Assembly: GCA_963931525.1 (NCBI GenBank)
Contig: OZ007023.1
Span: 1,364,001-1,428,000 of the forward strand
Length of the DNA stretch: 64,000 bases
Direction: 5' to 3'
DNA from: Fimenecus sp900545625
GTDB taxonomy: Bacteria; Bacillota; Clostridia; Oscillospirales; Acutalibacteraceae
Below are positions 1 through 8,186 of this stretch, piece by piece. The notes beneath the pieces were generated by a model. It was not told the DNA's origin. It ran no database searches and saw only the letters and a program-made list of their open reading frames with translations. The translations under genes were made by a program, and so were the position numbers. Within the stretch, counting starts at the first letter, position 1; every line of letters starts with the position of its first letter.

Positions 1-9
1 GTTCGCACC

Positions 10-749
10 ATGACACGAAAGGGGACCGGGAAAATTCCCTGCAAAGATTTTTATACGGAGGTCTGTGAAAAAGAGGAATACAAATTTTTGCATCATATAA
101 AAATCTGGTTTGAAAGCGAAGAAAAAGTTACAGCAAAGGCATATGACAAATGGCATGAAGAAGCCGGTGATATCATATTGAATTTTTTAAGAACCCAATA
201 CGAAGATAGTTCCGTAACCTATGGCAAGGCGCAGAAAGTCGTCAATATGACCATGAAGTATTTGTATTGCCTGAAAGGCGCCGAACAGGAACAATATAAA
301 GAGAAATTCCAATACTGCCATATGCCTCTCGATTCGTTCATGCTGGAATGGTTTTGGCGCGAGGTCGCCGTATGGTACAACCAACCGGAAGTAAGGGAAA
401 GTAAAAAATTTTTCGGGGAAAAATCCCGACCTGGAGCACGATGCAGAACGATGGAACAACGTGCTATCCATATTCCTTTTTTGTAAAGACGATCCGTGAT
501 TATTTCAGTAGTGATGTTGCAAAGAAAAACTATAATAATTTGACCCCGTTCCAAGCGGAATTCTATATTTGGCCGGAGATACAAATTTGCCTTTCCGCGG
601 AAGAATTGCTTTCCCGGCTGACAAGCGCATCAGGAATAACGTCTGACGAAAGAAAAACACAGATAGGATGCACAATGAAAGAAAAGTTGGATGAAGTGAA
701 AAAAGCCATGAAGAAATATGAAAGCCTATCCAACGATATAAATCCATAA
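10..749 (+). pseudogene. hypothetical protein gene broken by two frameshifts
   Basis: I do not recognise this protein. It is read in three frames in succession. From the ATG at 10 the first frame is coherent to about 420. A second frame then continues plausibly (residues NPDLEHDAERWNNVL) to about 470. A third frame runs from there to the stop at 749, ending in a charged helical tail. Both shifts fall beside homopolymer runs: ggggaaaaa near 415-425 and cctttttt near 475-482. Reading straight through would give a soluble, charged protein of roughly 245 residues. Either the gene is decayed or the two runs were mis-sized in sequencing; the sequence cannot decide between them. The gene may begin before the window, since only nine bases precede the ATG. 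Confidence 0.55.
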
Positions 750-757
750 AACCACAA

Positions 758-796
758 GCACGAAGCCGACATCCCTCTGGGATGCCGGCTTCGTGC
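758..796. terminator. long hairpin after the frameshifted gene
   Basis: The arms gcacgaagccg and cggcttcgtgc enclose a further paired catccc/gggatg around a tct loop, so the stem is about 17 bp. There is no clear U-tract on the plus strand. It may act bidirectionally between the plus-strand gene ending at 749 and the minus-strand regulator ending at 900. Confidence 0.55.
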
Positions 797-899
797 TGCA
801 AGGCGAGAATTTAACTTTTGTAAATGTAAGCGCGATGTCCCAACAGCTTCCTGTGCGGCGGGAAACCATTTTCCGCGTGCAGTGCTGTTTTTCAGCGCA

Positions 900-1904
900 T
901 TATCGGTTTGCGGGGTCGCTTGCTATGCTATATTTTTTCTGCGCTTTTTCTAAGTTTTCTTTGATCTTTTCCCGCAATTCTGTCGGTGCGGTGATCTCCA
1001 CATAGTTGATATACTGCATTGCCCAGTGTTCCATGGCCAGCATACTGGCCTTCAGGCTGACCTTGACCTTATCATCGTCCAGCGGCTGAAGGCGGATATC
1101 CGTACCGAACCAGTCGATGACCTGGTCGATGATATGCCGTTCGGCAAGCATTTCCACAGTGCGCGGCTTGTCGTTAAACATATACGGCAGCGAAGCGGCG
1201 AGCTCCTTGTAATTTATGCCGTTTTCGTATCCTTTGACCGACCGCAGCGGCGTGAGCGGACGATCTGTCAGCTGCATGCCTGTAATGCGGTCCAGTCGAT
1301 AGAACACAACATCCTTCCAATACTCGTTTCGCGCCATTAAATAATAGCGCTGGTTGTGCAGAAAAAGCTGGTACGGGGAGGCGAAATGCGACGCCGATTT
1401 ATGCAGTTTCTTATCCGTGCCGTACCGATTGTAGTCAAACGCGATCTGTTTGCCCTGTTCGATCGCATCATCAATAATCTCTATGTTGTAAAACAGGGCC
1501 TGATTCTCCGTTTTGCACCACTCGTTGACCGTGTAAATGTTTTTGACATGTGCACGGAAGTATTGATTGGAAAGCCCACACAGCCGTTCGATCAAATCTG
1601 CGGAATGCTTCGCCGTGATATATTTGCTGCAAAGCACGCCGTCAATGAGCATGTGCAGCTCCGAATCCTCAAACCGTCTGCCTTCGAGATAACTGCCGTT
1701 GCGCCGGGATTCAATATCTATGCCGGCTTCTCGCAAAAGGGAAATATTTCGGCTGATGGCTTTGCGCTCGATCACGATGCCGTAGTCGCGTTCGAGATGT
1801 TCGGCAATGTCCTCCTGCGTCAGGGGATGATCGCAGTCGCTGTGTTTTTCAAATATTTGCAAAATGCGCAGCAGGGCCAATTTTTTCGGTTCCAGATTGT
1901 CCAT
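900..1904 (-). CDS. WYL-domain transcriptional regulator
   Basis: A DNA-binding regulator of 334 residues. The N-terminal 60 or so residues form a winged helix of the DeoR/HTH_11 type (PLTQEDIAEHL, then RKAISRNISLLREAGIDI). The middle contains the WYL-type ligand-sensing domain (ASPYQLFLHNQRYYLMARNE, then VVFYRLDRITGMQL), and the C-terminus resembles the WCX extension. Family members sense nucleotides or small ligands and often control defence, stress or metabolic genes. I start at the ATG at 1904 because GGGGTG lies nine bases upstream; an in-frame GTG at 1916 would add four residues. It stands alone on the minus strand, so its target is unknown. The adjacent deiminase-like gene ends about 95 bp upstream. 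Confidence 0.85.
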   Translation of the reverse strand: MDNLEPKKLALLRILQIFEKHSDCDHPLTQEDIAEHLERDYGIVIERKAISRNISLLREAGIDIESRRNGSYLEGRRFEDSELHMLIDGVLCSKYITAKHSADLIERLCGLSNQYFRAHVKNIYTVNEWCKTENQALFYNIEIIDDAIEQGKQIAFDYNRYGTDKKLHKSASHFASPYQLFLHNQRYYLMARNEYWKDVVFYRLDRITGMQLTDRPLTPLRSVKGYENGINYKELAASLPYMFNDKPRTVEMLAERHIIDQVIDWFGTDIRLQPLDDDKVKVSLKASMLAMEHWAMQYINYVEITAPTELREKIKENLEKAQKKYSIASDPANR

Positions 1905-1999
1905 TGCAGAAAACACCCCTTACAGTATATGGATTCTATTGTACCATAAACGGCGCATTCCGACAATCCGACCGTGAAAAAATATAGATTTTTTACTTC

Positions 2000-2800
2000 T
2001 CAGGTTTCCCAGCTTATGCAATGCAGCCCGCCGCCGTTCTGCGCGATCTCGTGGATATCTATGGGGACGACGGCTTTTGTAAACAGCTGTTCCGCTGTAC
2101 GTATCGCTTCTCCGTCCATTCTGCCGCCGAATACGGGCAGAAAAATATGTGCATCGGTTTCCAAAAAGTTAAGATAGCACCCGGCGGCGCTGCCGTTCGG
2201 CGACGCATAATACGGAAAATCGATCACCTCTATGCCGTTGCGGCGTAAAACCGAGCGGATGCGCTGTTCCAAGCCGTTTTTGGCTGAGACGCGGTTGCCG
2301 AGCACCGTGCTTTCGTCCAAAAAACGCACCATGCCGTCGGCGTGACCGGTCATATCGCTTTTGAGCGAGGGGATTATGATGACCTGCGCTTCCAGAAGCT
2401 GTTCGAGCTTTCGGACCAGTGCGGCTTCAGGGTGGGTCGGATTTTCCGAAAACACACGGTCGCTGAGGATCACCCGGCTTTTGGAAGGGGAAAATACCAC
2501 GTTACCGCCATCTAAATTGATATCGGAGTATGTGATGGGGCAATGGGGGATCTGCGGGGCGACCTCACGGCGAAAATCGGTGCGCAGCTGCAAATACGCC
2601 TGCAAATAAGACGGTTCGTAACGGAAAGAAACATAGACGCCGCTTTTGGTTTTGACCGGCATGAAATCCCGCAGCCAAATGTCGCGAGTGTTTGAAAGCA
2701 GGGTGTGATTTACGCCGCAGGAAACAAGCGCGGCGAACAATCTGTCCGCCGCGGGGTTGTAAGTAGGATTGGTTTGGAGGAGTGAGGATAAGTAAAGCAT
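2000..2800 (-). CDS. agmatine deiminase / peptidyl-arginine deiminase family protein
   Basis: A 266-residue enzyme of the guanidino-group-modifying (PAD_porph/AguA) superfamily, which hydrolyses agmatine or a related guanidine to the carbamoyl product and ammonia. Visible signature blocks are DIWLRDFMP near residue 40, INLDGGN near 95, TGHADGMVRF near 150 and the C-terminal GGGLHCISW, whose cysteine is the nucleophile in characterised members. At 266 residues it is shorter than typical AguA (about 340-370) and lacks some of the usual N-terminus, although the catalytic blocks are present. The ATG at 2800 lies three bases after the stop of the upstream gene (2804-3502), so the two are probably co-transcribed. 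Substrate specificity cannot be read from the sequence. Confidence 0.8.
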   Translation of the reverse strand: MLYLSSLLQTNPTYNPAADRLFAALVSCGVNHTLLSNTRDIWLRDFMPVKTKSGVYVSFRYEPSYLQAYLQLRTDFRREVAPQIPHCPITYSDINLDGGNVVFSPSKSRVILSDRVFSENPTHPEAALVRKLEQLLEAQVIIIPSLKSDMTGHADGMVRFLDESTVLGNRVSAKNGLEQRIRSVLRRNGIEVIDFPYYASPNGSAAGCYLNFLETDAHIFLPVFGGRMDGEAIRTAEQLFTKAVVPIDIHEIAQNGGGLHCISWET

Positions 2801-2803
2801 AGC

Positions 2804-3502
2804 TTATTTTTCTCGTAAATTGGCGTATACCATTTTTTTAATCTCTTGGGATCGGTATCCTAAAATTTCTTTGACTGCTTCATCACTAGGTTCCTTACCG
2901 GTTTCTACAAAATAATTTGCGACAGTCCGCAGTTTCCCTTTTTGCAGGGATTGGCACACACTTTTGTGTGTAAGAGCCTGTAACGATACCATTGCGAGGT
3001 TTGTTTCTTTAAATGTGTTTTCTTTCACATTTTTACGAGGCACAAAGACAACAGGATCATTGTGGATAGGCATCTTTGGGGAAAGCACACATTCTGTTGT
3101 TTCATTTCCTTTCAGTGTGTCATATAAAGATATTTGTTTGCAAATAACTCCGTTTACGCAAGAGCATTTCAGCAAAAATGAGAGAGCATATTCTCCTTTT
3201 GACAAACAAATATCAACACCGCCTCTCCCTTTTTTATGGAAATATAGTTTTCCGTAATGATTTCTTTGCTCTGGCTCATTGTGTGAGTTATCATCCGGGA
3301 ATTTATCCACATAATAATATGCTTCAACGAGCAATGGCTGAATTGTAAACGGACCTACTTTTATTTCATACTCGTTAATGAGTTTTGTACCAATTTCTTG
3401 TAAAATTTGTATCGACTCTTGCAAAATTTGCTCCGAATCTTCTAGCTTTGTTGTCTCTTCAAGCTCGGAAACTTTGCTTTTAAGCGATTCTAATCCGCTC
3501 AC
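2804..3502 (-). CDS. hypothetical protein, AT-rich
   Basis: A 232-residue protein that I cannot assign. Residues 1-40 look helical and possibly coiled-coil (SLKSKVSELEETTKLED). The centre has a distinctive segment with YGKLYFHKK, GRGGVDICLS and a cysteine pair CSCVNGV. The C-terminus is basic (YRSQEIKKMVYANLREK). I have the impression of an uncharacterised family with a FHxxGRGGVDI-like motif but cannot support a function. The ATG at 3502 has AAAGGAGAG upstream. The gene is visibly more AT-rich than its neighbours, which suggests recent acquisition. It is followed after one base by the deiminase gene, suggesting one transcript. Confidence 0.7.
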   Translation of the reverse strand: MSGLESLKSKVSELEETTKLEDSEQILQESIQILQEIGTKLINEYEIKVGPFTIQPLLVEAYYYVDKFPDDNSHNEPEQRNHYGKLYFHKKGRGGVDICLSKGEYALSFLLKCSCVNGVICKQISLYDTLKGNETTECVLSPKMPIHNDPVVFVPRKNVKENTFKETNLAMVSLQALTHKSVCQSLQKGKLRTVANYFVETGKEPSDEAVKEILGYRSQEIKKMVYANLREK

Positions 3503-3602
3503 TTTTCAATCTCTCCTTTTTGTCATTTGTGTCATAAAAACACCATATATACCATATCATTCCCACTTGCCAAAGTCAAGAAAATCAAGCCGCTTTGCGG
3601 CT

Positions 3603-4034
3603 TTATGCTGTTTCGGCCGAACAAACGGCGCTTTCCGTACCCTCTATCTTTTGCAACACGTCTTGGGCGGCTTTTTTCAATTCCGTTAGACGGGCGGTAT
3701 AAGAGGGGGCATTGGCGATCGCTTTTTTTGCACCGGGAGCGCCGAGCGTAACGGCGAAGATCTCAGCGCCCAAGCAAGCGCTCTCTATCAAATTTTTTAA
3801 GGTGTATTCGGAATACACGGTGTGAAACAGCGGAAAAACATCCGCTCCGGCTTCCACCAGCATACGGAACTGTAAAAAGCAGGCCCCGTCCATATTTAGG
3901 CAGATGTGCCGCATACACTCCGTAAAAAAATATTCAATGACCGGTCTGCGGCACCATAGCTGATTGACGTCAGCACCCGCAGCAAGGGTGGCTTGAAAGC
4001 CTGTGATATCTCGAATTTCACCCAGATGTTTCAT
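3603..4034 (-). CDS. small ankyrin-like protein, paralogue B of the cluster
   Basis: A 143-residue protein starting at the ATG at 4034 behind GGAGGATGCATT. It has two ankyrin-like signatures, TLAAGADVNQLW near residue 20 and MLVEAGADVFPLF near 58, separated by a tyrosine/phenylalanine-rich helix. It closely parallels the preceding gene product (4018-4470) in order and spacing of motifs, so the two are tandem paralogues. The reading frames overlap by 17 bp, and it is the last gene of the minus-strand cluster. Ankyrin-like folds usually bind protein partners. Duplicated small genes downstream of an ATPase-VWA pair could be adaptors or specificity subunits; that is inference. Confidence 0.65.
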   Translation of the reverse strand: MKHLGEIRDITGFQATLAAGADVNQLWCRRPVIEYFFTECMRHICLNMDGACFLQFRMLVEAGADVFPLFHTVYSEYTLKNLIESACLGAEIFAVTLGAPGAKKAIANAPSYTARLTELKKAAQDVLQKIEGTESAVCSAETA

Positions 4035-4470
4035 AATGCATCCTCCGTCTGCATGTATCCTCCGTCTGCTCGATTTGCGCCAACGTTTTGCGTAACGCAT
4101 CTCGAAGTTCAAGGACAGCCGAATGGTAGTAGTTATTCTGCCAAAGCAGGTTTTGAGCCTGCGCGCTTTCTAAAAGGGCGCTGAGCAATTCCAGCCGCAG
4201 AGTCGTTCGCCGCATCAAATGAAAGGCGTTGTCATAACTTCCGGGATAGCCGCGAATGACGGACGAAACGTCTGCCCCGGCGGCCACAAGAATCTTGTAT
4301 TTTTGAAGAAGCGTCCGATGCGTTTTGTTGCTGATCTCATAAATATGCATGAGCTGCTGAAAATAATAGTCCACCAGCGGTACGCCCTTCCAGGTGCCGT
4401 TGATATCCGCACCGCCGGCGATCGCCAGGATAAAATCCTCAATTTTTTCGATGCCCCCAAGTTTTTTCAC
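4018..4470 (-). CDS. small ankyrin-like protein, paralogue A of the cluster
   Basis: A 150-residue protein that starts with GTG at 4470, behind GGAGGTAATTCT. The GTG overlaps the stop of the VWA gene as GTGA, a translational-coupling arrangement. Motifs are AIAGGADINGTW near residue 18 and ILVAAGADVSSVI near 60, the same pattern as the next gene (3603-4034). The C-terminal part carries a helical segment LRDALRKTLAQIEQTEDTC. No signal peptide or membrane segment is visible. The function is unknown. Context places it with the MoxR ATPase and the HEXXH/VWA protein. Confidence 0.65.
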   Translation of the reverse strand: MKKLGGIEKIEDFILAIAGGADINGTWKGVPLVDYYFQQLMHIYEISNKTHRTLLQKYKILVAAGADVSSVIRGYPGSYDNAFHLMRRTTLRLELLSALLESAQAQNLLWQNNYYHSAVLELRDALRKTLAQIEQTEDTCRRRMHYETSG

Positions 4471-5561
4471 AGAATTACCTCCCGTTTTCGTAGATGGCTT
4501 TCGGGCATGACCCATATAGTGGGCTTCGGCTCCGTGATCGGAAACGTCAGGCACCCGTCGGTCAGAACAAGAATACAGTCAAATGTTTCTTTGCAGGCTT
4601 GCCTGTAGGCGGGCAGCACGTCCGTGCCGCCCGTCATCGTGCGGTGATATTTTTCGAGCGGCACGGCGTTCAGATCGGTACCGTCGGTAAAGCCTGAAAC
4701 AAATACTTTTGCGAACCGTGCCATCTTGGCAAGCTCTCCTAAAAACTGTTCGTACAATTTGTCTTCAATGCTGCCGCTTTCGTCCACTAGGGCGCAGATC
4801 TTCGCGCGCGGCTTTTTTTCCAAAACATCCTCGCATATGCCGAACTCGTCAAATTCGTAGGAAAGGTAATCGAGGTCGTCTCCAAACGCGCTTTTTACAT
4901 ACTGCTGTAAAATGACTCGCCAATCCGCCTTGGCAGCGCGTGGCTGAAAACATTTGGCAAGCGGGCTGTTGCCAAGCCCGGCAAGCCGGCCGGCACTCTC
5001 AATGGCTTCCAGGGTATCTGCATCCGGAACAGCGCTCGATCCATCCGCGTTGCGCTCCAAAAGGTCGCCGTTGAGCAGGGGTTCGCCTGTCTTCTCCGGC
5101 TGCGGACAGCTTTTGCCGCCGCTCGTCCCGCTAAAACCGCTGTATATGCTTTTCTTTGCGCCTTGCTGCCCCCTCGAAGATCTGCGGCTTTTCTGCAACA
5201 GTCGTTCGTAAATGTTTTCGGCTGTGTCATTCTCCCCGTCGATCGCGCCCTTTGGCAGTATGTATTTTGAATTTTGAATTTGAGAATTGATTGCCATATC
5301 GCAGGCGATATTCCAAAGCATATGCTGCCGGATGCCTTTTCGGGCGGCGTGCAGATTGGCGATGTGCAGCATTTCGTGCAGCTGTACGCCAAGCCGTTCG
5401 TCCGGATTCAGGCTTTTCCAAAAGCTCGGGTTATAATAAAGCGTTTTCCCGTCCGGCGTTACACCTGCTGTTTCAACCTGCGTTGTCGCAATGACCTTGT
5501 GAAGATTCAGCACGATCGGCGCTAACCACGGTTCTCTCCAAATCAACATGGAAAAATTCAT
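4467..5561 (-). CDS. HEXXH metallopeptidase-like protein with C-terminal VWA domain (DUF2201-like)
   Basis: A 364-residue cytoplasmic protein in two parts. The N-terminal part contains HEMLH at residues 62-66, within QLHEMLHIANLHAAR, a zinc-peptidase-like motif. A low-complexity Ser/Gly/Lys linker follows. The C-terminal part is a von Willebrand A-like domain with DESGS at about 260-264 (MIDAS), the threonine of TGGTD near 310, and LVLTDG near 332. This architecture matches the DUF2201/VWA-like 'putative metal-dependent peptidase' family, usually encoded beside a MoxR-type ATPase. It starts at the ATG at 5561, overlapping the upstream ATPase stop as ATGA, and is coupled to the downstream ankyrin-like gene by GTGA. 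Whether it is proteolytically active is unknown. Confidence 0.8.
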   Translation of the reverse strand: MNFSMLIWREPWLAPIVLNLHKVIATTQVETAGVTPDGKTLYYNPSFWKSLNPDERLGVQLHEMLHIANLHAARKGIRQHMLWNIACDMAINSQIQNSKYILPKGAIDGENDTAENIYERLLQKSRRSSRGQQGAKKSIYSGFSGTSGGKSCPQPEKTGEPLLNGDLLERNADGSSAVPDADTLEAIESAGRLAGLGNSPLAKCFQPRAAKADWRVILQQYVKSAFGDDLDYLSYEFDEFGICEDVLEKKPRAKICALVDESGSIEDKLYEQFLGELAKMARFAKVFVSGFTDGTDLNAVPLEKYHRTMTGGTDVLPAYRQACKETFDCILVLTDGCLTFPITEPKPTIWVMPESHLRKREVIL

Positions 5562-6568
5562 TTGACATACATCCCAATCTTGCTCGCAGCGGACTTTAAT
5601 ACAGCCATACATTCCGGACTTGCGATCAGCCTTGTATTCAAAAACTCGATGGCGTATTTTGCAAAAATGATTTCACATTCCGCGCTTTGTTTTGCGATCC
5701 AGCGGTATACAGGCGGAAAATGTTCGATCGCCCGCTCGTCTTCTTTCAAAGCGGCGGCAAGGGTTGCCGTAAATGCGGACAAATGCACTTCCGATTGCGG
5801 CGTGGCTTGCCCGGTAACAATGTCTTCAATGGTGGGGCAAAGCGCGCTGTCTTTGAAAAATGCGCAGAATTTGGCTTCGTGCGCGCCGCGTATTGTTCCG
5901 TGCGCCGCGTCCGCATAAGGGATGCCCGCGTCTAACGCATAGGACAAATTGACCCATTCGCGCGGGCAGGCGGTTCCGGTTGACGGTTTTTCAAGCAACG
6001 CGTCGGGGTTTGCCAAAATGAAAGCCCGGATTTTCGGGTGGACATTATTTTCTTCCGCCCACAGGAGCCAATCTTTGGAAGATACCGGAAAGTCGACCGT
6101 AAAAACACGGGTCTTGGAGGCATATACCATTTCCCGCGCGCCGGTCTCATCTTCCACACGGTTCCCTGCGCCGAATACATAAAGCCCGGGCTGACCGCTT
6201 TTTAACGTATAGTCAAAAGATACGCCGTGCAGCTTGCGCTCGTTAAAAGGCGCATACGCCAGCTGCTGCAGAGCGTCCGGCGCATTTGTGTATTCGTCGA
6301 AAAACAAAACCGTCGGCGTATCCTCTGCTCTGTTGCGGTCTATCCTTTGTAACCACCATGCTCGCGCTTTTTGCAGGTCGCCGGTTTGCGGGGAGATATA
6401 GTCTTTGCCCTCGAAACTGCTCGGCGTTTCAGCGGAAAGACGAATGTCCACGAGGTCTGCGCCGAATTCTTCGGCAAATTGCGTTACAACCGCAGATTTA
6501 CCGATCCCCGGCGCTCCCAGCAGCATGACCGGGATTTTAGCGGATAGCTTAAGAATGTTTTTGTCCAT
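5558..6568 (-). CDS. MoxR-type AAA+ ATPase
   Basis: A 336-residue ATPase. The Walker A motif GAPGIGKS is at residues 18-25, Walker B VLFFDE at about 87-92 and sensor-1-like FGAGNR near 128. The remainder is a lid-like helical domain. MoxR ATPases act as chaperones that remodel or load metal into partner proteins together with a VWA-domain protein, and the next gene encodes such a partner with overlapping start and stop codons. I chose the ATG at 6568 because AAGGAG lies upstream and the Walker A motif then falls at the usual distance from the N-terminus. The 152 bp before it, back to the phosphatase-like gene, contains TACAAT on the minus strand, so a separate promoter is possible. Confidence 0.87.
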   Translation of the reverse strand: MDKNILKLSAKIPVMLLGAPGIGKSAVVTQFAEEFGADLVDIRLSAETPSSFEGKDYISPQTGDLQKARAWWLQRIDRNRAEDTPTVLFFDEYTNAPDALQQLAYAPFNERKLHGVSFDYTLKSGQPGLYVFGAGNRVEDETGAREMVYASKTRVFTVDFPVSSKDWLLWAEENNVHPKIRAFILANPDALLEKPSTGTACPREWVNLSYALDAGIPYADAAHGTIRGAHEAKFCAFFKDSALCPTIEDIVTGQATPQSEVHLSAFTATLAAALKEDERAIEHFPPVYRWIAKQSAECEIIFAKYAIEFLNTRLIASPECMAVLKSAASKIGMYVK

Positions 6569-6720
6569 GCTTTTGCACTCCTTTGTCTTTTTCGGGGATT
6601 GTACCACGGCATATAATAAAACCTTAGTATTATTGTGTAAAATAATAAGAACCGACATCTTATGGTTTGTGCTGTCCTCAGGCATCGACTGCGGCCACGG
6701 TTTTCTGTATTTCCGGCGCT

Positions 6721-7818
6721 CTATTTTCGCTCGGGATCCGGTGGAAAGATGCGGACGGGCGCGCCGGTGTACGGGGCTTTGTCCAATGGCGCACCATTCG
6801 CATCTTGATAGAACCGGGCTTCACCGGTGCTTTCTTCGTCACGCACAATGGTTACGGTGTTCGTTTGGTGTGCATGCACACGTAAAAAACGCGAAATCAC
6901 GTCTGACCAATCAAAATCATCGGAGGAGATACGAAAATACATGTCGCGGCAGCCCTTGACCGTGTGATACAGACCGCCTAAACGGGTGCGAAGGAATTCG
7001 CTGTTGAGCTGCTCGATAACTTTTCGGTTCAGATGTTCTACGCTGTCCGGATGGGTATAATACAGCTTTTCCATCACGTCCCAAATAAAAGAATAGGTTA
7101 AAAAAACATACGGCTTATTTTTGATCGCAAGCAGCAGATTTCGAACGGCGTTGCGGTGCGGGTTCAGCGACGCGCCGTAAGCGGCGATCAAATCCAGCAC
7201 CAGTGCTTGCGTTTTTTGGTGTGCAGTGTGTTGGTACAGCCACTCGGCGGCGTAAAGGGTTTCTTCCACATTCTCTTCGTTGCCGTACAGATGCTGCAGA
7301 CAGGGGATGGCTTTCCCGTCCCTACGGATCATCCAGGCCGTCGGCTCTGCATCGAATTTATCGTGTTTCCGCTCAGCCCTTTCGTTCAGTGCCTTTAAGG
7401 TCATGCGAAAGACCATAATATTCGGGGAATAGCGCTCCTTTTCGTCAGCAAATATATCCATGCCGTTGTGCTCGAAGTGCTCTTGAATGGCCGCCGCCAC
7501 AGCGGCGCTGCGGGACTGTCCGAATCGGCACTGGCAGAGAAAGGTCGTTGTATCCCGAAGGTGCTGATAGACGAAATCGGCAATCTGCTTGGCTTGCGTC
7601 TCGGAAAACAGGCGGAAAGCATATTTCCCGCAGTTTTCGTAATCGATGTCCGACAGCATAATATCGTCAAAATTAAGCCGCAGCATATGCGCCGGCTCAT
7701 AGTCCAAAACCGGCGGCTCATCCCCAAAATCCCCGATGCTGATCAGAGCGGTGTTCGGTGCAAAAGGCTTATGCGCAAGCTGAATCAGGGCAGGCAGGCT
7801 GTATGTTTGTACGTCCAT
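6721..7818 (-). CDS. CX5R (dual-specificity phosphatase-like) protein with unknown C-terminal half
   Basis: A 365-residue protein starting at the ATG at 7818 behind AAGGAGG. The N-terminal 110 residues resemble a cysteine-dependent phosphatase fold: a beta-rich segment with DIMLSDIDY, then the P-loop C-R-F-G-Q-S-R at residues 97-103 followed by SAAVAAAI. The residue before the cysteine is Gln, not the usual His, so activity may be altered. Residues 120-365 have no family I can name. They are rich in helices and contain paired Asp-Trp segments. It is the first gene of the minus-strand cluster, 152 bp upstream of the MoxR ATPase. An inverted repeat atggta/taccat (7839-7856) lies in its leader. 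Confidence 0.6.
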   Translation of the reverse strand: MDVQTYSLPALIQLAHKPFAPNTALISIGDFGDEPPVLDYEPAHMLRLNFDDIMLSDIDYENCGKYAFRLFSETQAKQIADFVYQHLRDTTTFLCQCRFGQSRSAAVAAAIQEHFEHNGMDIFADEKERYSPNIMVFRMTLKALNERAERKHDKFDAEPTAWMIRRDGKAIPCLQHLYGNEENVEETLYAAEWLYQHTAHQKTQALVLDLIAAYGASLNPHRNAVRNLLLAIKNKPYVFLTYSFIWDVMEKLYYTHPDSVEHLNRKVIEQLNSEFLRTRLGGLYHTVKGCRDMYFRISSDDFDWSDVISRFLRVHAHQTNTVTIVRDEESTGEARFYQDANGAPLDKAPYTGAPVRIFPPDPERK

Positions 7819-8014
7819 GGCAAGAACCTCCTTTTCGAATGGTATCAGAGTACCATAGCTGATGCCCTTAATTTGGGATATACGGGCGCCGTGTCGAAGC
7901 GAAACGTTCCAGGCGCGCAGTGCGACTATGTTTTCGAGGGGAAAAATCAAGTCCTTGAAGCCCTGTTAAAACCAGAAACGGAACGCAAAAAGCCAACCCG
8001 AAAATTATTACGCT
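7819..8014. other. divergent intergenic region with operator-like inverted repeat
   Basis: This is the region between the start of the minus-strand phosphatase-like gene and the decayed HTH sequence on the plus strand. The only structure I see is atggta-6 nt-taccat at 7839-7856, 20 bp upstream of the phosphatase-like start codon. It is a possible binding site for a small regulator. No confident promoter is visible. Confidence 0.35.
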
Positions 8015-8120
8015 AAAATCTTCTGCGACGGCTTCGGCATTACGCTCAGGGGCTCCTTTTCCACCCCGGAATTGGATGTACTGGAGCAAGTTCAAAATGA
8101 ATTGGAGCATATAGTGCTCA
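8015..8120 (+). pseudogene. decayed copy of the adjacent HTH regulator (C-terminal remnant)
   Basis: Translated in one frame, 8015-8095 reads KIFCDGFGITL, then STPEL and VLEQVQ. This is nearly the same as the C-terminus of the intact regulator at 8187-8429 (KKLCDGFGITL, STPEF, TLEQEIQ). The N-terminal HTH half and the stop codon are missing. It therefore looks like the tail of a second, deleted copy lying immediately upstream of the intact one. Confidence 0.65.
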
Positions 8121-8186
8121 GCATATATACGCGTTTGCGTATACGCACGTGCGAAGAATCGGGTACACTCCTATTGGGTGATACGA

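Noticed and set aside
793..1005. 70-codon plus-strand frame after the first hairpin
   Set aside because: Overlaps the 3' end of the WYL regulator on the other strand and shows no family pattern.
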